Part shown: piece by piece, positions 60,578 to 64,000 of the stretch | Numbering within the stretch: position 1 is the stretch's first letter | Layout: every line of letters begins with the position of its first letter | Program-made: the position numbers and the translations under genes | From: Moringa oleifera | Lineage: Eukaryota; Streptophyta; Magnoliopsida; Brassicales; Moringaceae | Length of the DNA stretch: 64,000 bases | Assembly (NCBI GenBank): GCA_021397835.1 | Contig: JAJFZO010000579.1 | Coordinates: 1,999,001-2,063,000 of the forward strand | Direction of reading: 5' to 3' | Notes under the pieces: generated by a model | Databases searched by the model: none | Seen by the model: the letters and a program-made list of their open reading frames with translations, nothing else | Told to the model about the DNA's origin: nothing

Positions 60578-63500
60578 ATGGCAAAGGGGTGGTTGATCGT
60601 GGACAAGATTAGGAGATGTGTAAGGACGATATTTTTCATGATCGCGATGGTGGCATCGCTGTTGGTGTCCTCCTTGCCGGTGCTTGTCGCCGTGGGGGAC
60701 GTGCTGGTGCCGTGCGTTCTGCTATCGAGCTTCACGTGCGTCTCTTGCTACGGCTTGAAGGAGCATTTGCGTCGATATGCTTTCAAGAGCTCCCTGACTG
60801 ACATACCTCTGGTCTCAATCGTCAGATCTCTCGTCATTATCTGTATGCAACTTTTTCTTTTTCTGTCTCTTCCTTCCCCCTATTTCATTTCTCTTTCTAC
60901 TTTTTTTTGGAAAATAATTTCGCCTTTTCTTTTCAAGTTACCTGATTGCTTTGTCTTTTTAAATTAAATTAAAACGTTTGCTTTTGGAATTCTTTGAGTG
61001 AATAATTTGGACTTAGATGGTTTTCCAAGCTGCAGACATGTTTTATTGGTCTGTAATTTGAAAATTTCTCGTGGTTTCTTTGTAATTATAGGAAAAGGGA
61101 ACAAACTGATGTTGTTTATGATTGTGAGAGCAACTAGAGTTCTTCCCTAAAACTTGACCATTACCATGTTTTTGTTTTCATATCTATATTTTCTTTTACT
61201 GTAAGATCTTGTGAATGCTTTGAGCACTCTTCCTTGCTTCCCTCTCTCTGTCTCTTGTTTTTCTTTCAATTTTTTTTTTTAATGAAAAGATTTTGTAGTA
61301 ATTTTGTTGGTATGGTGGATATTATCCCTTGATTTTCCAGATTTCAGAAGAATATAGGATATGAGATGGACCCTAATGTTTCCCATTTCGTTTCACTTAC
61401 TGTGTTTTATTGGCTTCCAAACAGAAAACAATTACGAATCTCATCCATTATTCCAATCATACTAGAAATTTTTCTCCATATTTTATTCTAGAAATTGATG
61501 GACCTATTTCTAACTTAAAAGTCTATAAATTTAGTTGTAAAATGTGATCTCTTGACTTGCTTTTTTCTCTTAAAACAAAAACTGCTATGATTATTTTTTA
61601 CCTCATTAATGCGCTCATTTATTGTATCAACAGGTGTTTACTCTATGTGTGATGGCCCAGCTCTTTCCCACGGTCCTTACCTTGGAACTGTGACGCTGTC
61701 TTCTTTTGTATCTATTCTTCTTCTTTCAGTTAAGGCTTGTGTTTTTACTGTGAATTCTCAACTCGAGGCTGAAGCTTCATCATCTCTTTCAAGGCAAAGG
61801 CTGCACCTGAAGAAGTCCTGGGGTATGCCTGTCTTGTTTCTCTCTTCAGTAGTCTTTGCCCTTGGTCATACGGTGGTTGCTTATAGAACCAGTTGCAGAG
61901 CGAGGAGGAAGCTCCTGTATCATAGAGTTGACCCAGAAGCAGTAAGTTCACCATTAGTTTTCTTTATTCACTTTTCTATTTTATAAATATTTTCAATGAT
62001 TTTATCATTCTGTGTATATTAAAATGGAACTGAAAGTCTGGTTGAAAAAAGGAAACCTGTTCTTTTTTCTCTTTGATCAAATGTGTCATAATTTGTAGGT
62101 TAACTGGATTTGTGCCACTTCCTTAACCCACATTGTACTACTTTATGTCAGATTTGTGGTGTGGCTTTAGTGAAATGTAGATACCATAATTTGCTTACTT
62201 CATCTTGTGAACATTGCAGGTTCTTTCATGTAAAAATGTTTTCTCCAGCTTCCAGAAGGTTCCACGATCTCCCACTCCATCAATAGGTAAAACTCCAAGA
62301 AATGACAGTGAAATAAGGAGAAAGCCCATAGGAACAGGTCGTGATGAAGGGGAACTCCCAGTCAGATTGCTTGCTGACCTAGACAGCTTATTTTTTTCAA
62401 TTCAAGGGCTTACTGTCCATTACAAGCTTTGCTTGCCTGGTTCACCCCCTCGCTCCTTATCCTCAACCACCTTTCTTGAACCCAATTCCAGCTGTACCAC
62501 TCCAGATATGGCTCTTGGAAGGCCAAAGCTTGATAGGCAAGGGTTAATTGTGTCATCAAAAATTCAATATCATCATCTTCACAGGAGCTATAGCAATCAG
62601 TTTCACAGCTCTTCCTTACATGCTCCTCTTCTTGATGGTTCATCAACTTCTCAAGTTCTATCTGAAGATATTCCTGTTTTAAGCCTGGATGATGCTGGTC
62701 AAGAGGATGACATGAGTAAATTGAACTCTGGGCCTTTACTAGAGCAAGATGTTGAGGGAAATGGCCAGTTTGGTATAGTGCTAGTACATGGATTTGGAGG
62801 AGGAGTCTTTTCATGGCGACATGTAATGGGAGTGCTCGCTAGGCAACTTGGTTGTATGGTAGCTGCTTTCGATCGACCTGGCTGGGGATTGACTTCTAGG
62901 CCACGTAGAAAAGATTGGGAGGAAAGACAATTGCCCAATCCTTACAAGCTTGAAGTTCAGGTAATTGTGGGCTCGACATTGACTCTAATTAGTTTTAGTT
63001 TGGAATGGTGCTGCAGCAGGTAGGATAACAACTCAACAGTGTCTCCTAGGCTTCTGGATGGAGAGATTATTTGAGATAATATGCTGCAAATATGCATAAA
63101 GTAGAGGTGATAGGAAGTGAAGAAACATACAGCATTGGCACAGTTATAAACGCCTTGCTATCTAAAGTTCCTTCAACTTGATTTGTCATGCTGTTAATAT
63201 TTATATTGTTTCCCAAATATTTATTACTTGTCCTGCTAAAATTTATTCTCTATAGGCTGTTTTGCCTGTTGACCCTTTTACAAATTGAGCATGTTATTAA
63301 TACATTATAATTTTTGGTATGGCTTTACTTCTCAGTTGTGCTGTAGCAGACAGGATAACTAATGGGTTCTCCTAGTTTTCTGGAGAATTAACCCTCTATG
63401 ATGCTCAGTTAATTGTTCTTAAATATAGATATCTTGTAAGCTGCCAGATTGATCTTCTAGCTGGCTGCTGATTTTTTGGAAAATTAGTGTGTGTGTTTGT

Positions 63501-63740
63501 TTTTAATTGTTGATCTTGAACATGTCCACATATTTTTTAATTTTCATCTCATTAGTTCTGGGAACCTAATTACGCATGCAAGCCTGAACATGTTAGTTGT
63601 GATGTTTTCAGGTTGACTTGCTTCTTTCTTTCTGTTCTGAGATGGGATTTTCTTCCGTGGTGCTTGTTGGTCATGATGATGGTGGCCTGCTTGCTTTGAA
63701 GGCAGCAGAAAGAGTTCAAGCATCAATGAATTCTTCCAGT
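60578..63740 (+). CDS. membrane-anchored alpha/beta hydrolase (At1g80280/At1g15490-like), 5' part
   Basis: Exons 60578-60842, 61634-61941, 62220-62960 and 63612-63740 join in frame to 481 residues, and the gene continues past the window. The N-terminal 190 residues have several hydrophobic segments, including IFFMIAMVASLLVSSLPVLV and ALSHGPYLGTVTLSSFVSIL, so the protein is membrane-bound. A linker with Ser-rich sequence follows. The hydrolase fold starts near residue 380 with VLVHGFGGGVFSWRHVMGVL and the strand FDRPGWGLTSRP. The nucleophile elbow is LVGHDDGG (residues 456-463). It puts Asp460 where lipases and esterases have Ser, as in epoxide hydrolases and dehalogenases. The reaction and substrate are unknown. 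The start MAKGWL is supported by the family's MAKGG-type N terminus. The rest of the catalytic domain is off the right edge. Confidence 0.9.
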
Positions 63741-63887
63741 GTGAGTAAACCTTTTCAACTGAATCATGTTATGCAGCTTAAGCCTATTAGTATTATGGTA
63801 TATTTATGCTGGAAAGGATCAAGCTCCTTATGAGTTTAAGGCCTTAAACAGTTTTTATTGGGTGGAATAGAAGAAAGGTATATATCC

Positions 63888-63904
63888 AAAAAAAAAAAAA
63901 AAAA
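63888..63904 (+). repeat. intronic poly-A/purine tract
   Basis: A run of about 15 A followed by A/G-rich sequence to about 63935, inside the fourth intron of the hydrolase gene. No mobile element was recognised next to it. Confidence 0.7.
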
Positions 63905-64000
63905 GAAAAAAGAAGGAAAAGAAAAAAGGAAATAAAATGCATATTGATTGAGTTAAATTCGTTGAATGGAGGAGTTCAGTCTTTTCAATTTGAAATGTCA

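Noticed and set aside
60235..60612. 125-codon frame overlapping the hydrolase start
   Set aside because: It begins at GTG rather than ATG and has no recognisable sequence. The hydrolase frame from 60578 matches its family.
1..64000. CRISPR array, operon or prokaryotic defence system
   Set aside because: No spaced direct repeats of that kind. The gene structure, introns and families are those of a plant nuclear genome.

Overview
This is nuclear DNA from a flowering plant, most likely a woody core eudicot. The evidence is GT-AG introns in clearly plant gene families (a PDR-type ABCG transporter, a plastidic ATP/ADP translocase, a DYW-class PPR protein, an NPH3 protein, caffeoyl shikimate esterase), a plant 7SL RNA gene with the plant USE/TATA promoter, and long, very AT-rich intergenic DNA full of decayed repeats. 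I cannot name the species. Exon borders were placed by hand from GT/AG sites and reading-frame continuity, and all frames close.

Layout. 1-3649 (-): first half of a PDR/ABCG40-like transporter, cut by the window edge. 4000-14550: gene-free and AT-rich, with a possible hAT-like MITE and a large old retroelement-like block (7610-12827). 14841-17996 (-): intronless DUF2921 membrane protein. About 19215-19512 (+): 7SL (SRP) RNA gene. 20149-21546 (-): MOT1-family molybdate transporter. 24595-27578 (+): seven-exon plant protein with a degenerate HNH-like domain and coiled coils. 28794-31412 (-): ECB2/VAC1-like PPR-DYW editing factor. 32137-33986 (-): NPH3-domain protein with no BTB exon found. 35666-39479 (-): plastidic ATP/ADP carrier, five exons. 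45795-46960 (-): caffeoyl shikimate esterase with lignin-type AC elements upstream. 47300-60000: gene-poor, AT-rich DNA with dispersed repeats. 60578-window end (+): membrane-anchored alpha/beta hydrolase, cut by the right edge.

The protein genes are unrelated housekeeping or metabolic genes, not an operon or a pathway cluster. From memory, two Arabidopsis chromosome 1 series are interleaved here in conserved order: At1g15520/80310/15510/15500-80300/15490-80280 and At1g52780/52770/52760. That is what complementary gene loss after whole-genome duplication in the Arabidopsis lineage would give, so this window may keep the older gene order.

I found no convincing undescribed multi-gene system. 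The most interesting items are the inactivated-looking HNH-like domain, the 7SL gene with its Pol III promoter, three MYB/AC elements in the esterase promoter, a duplicated palindromic G-box upstream of the ATP/ADP carrier, and a dispersed AT-rich repeat family that in one place folds back on itself.
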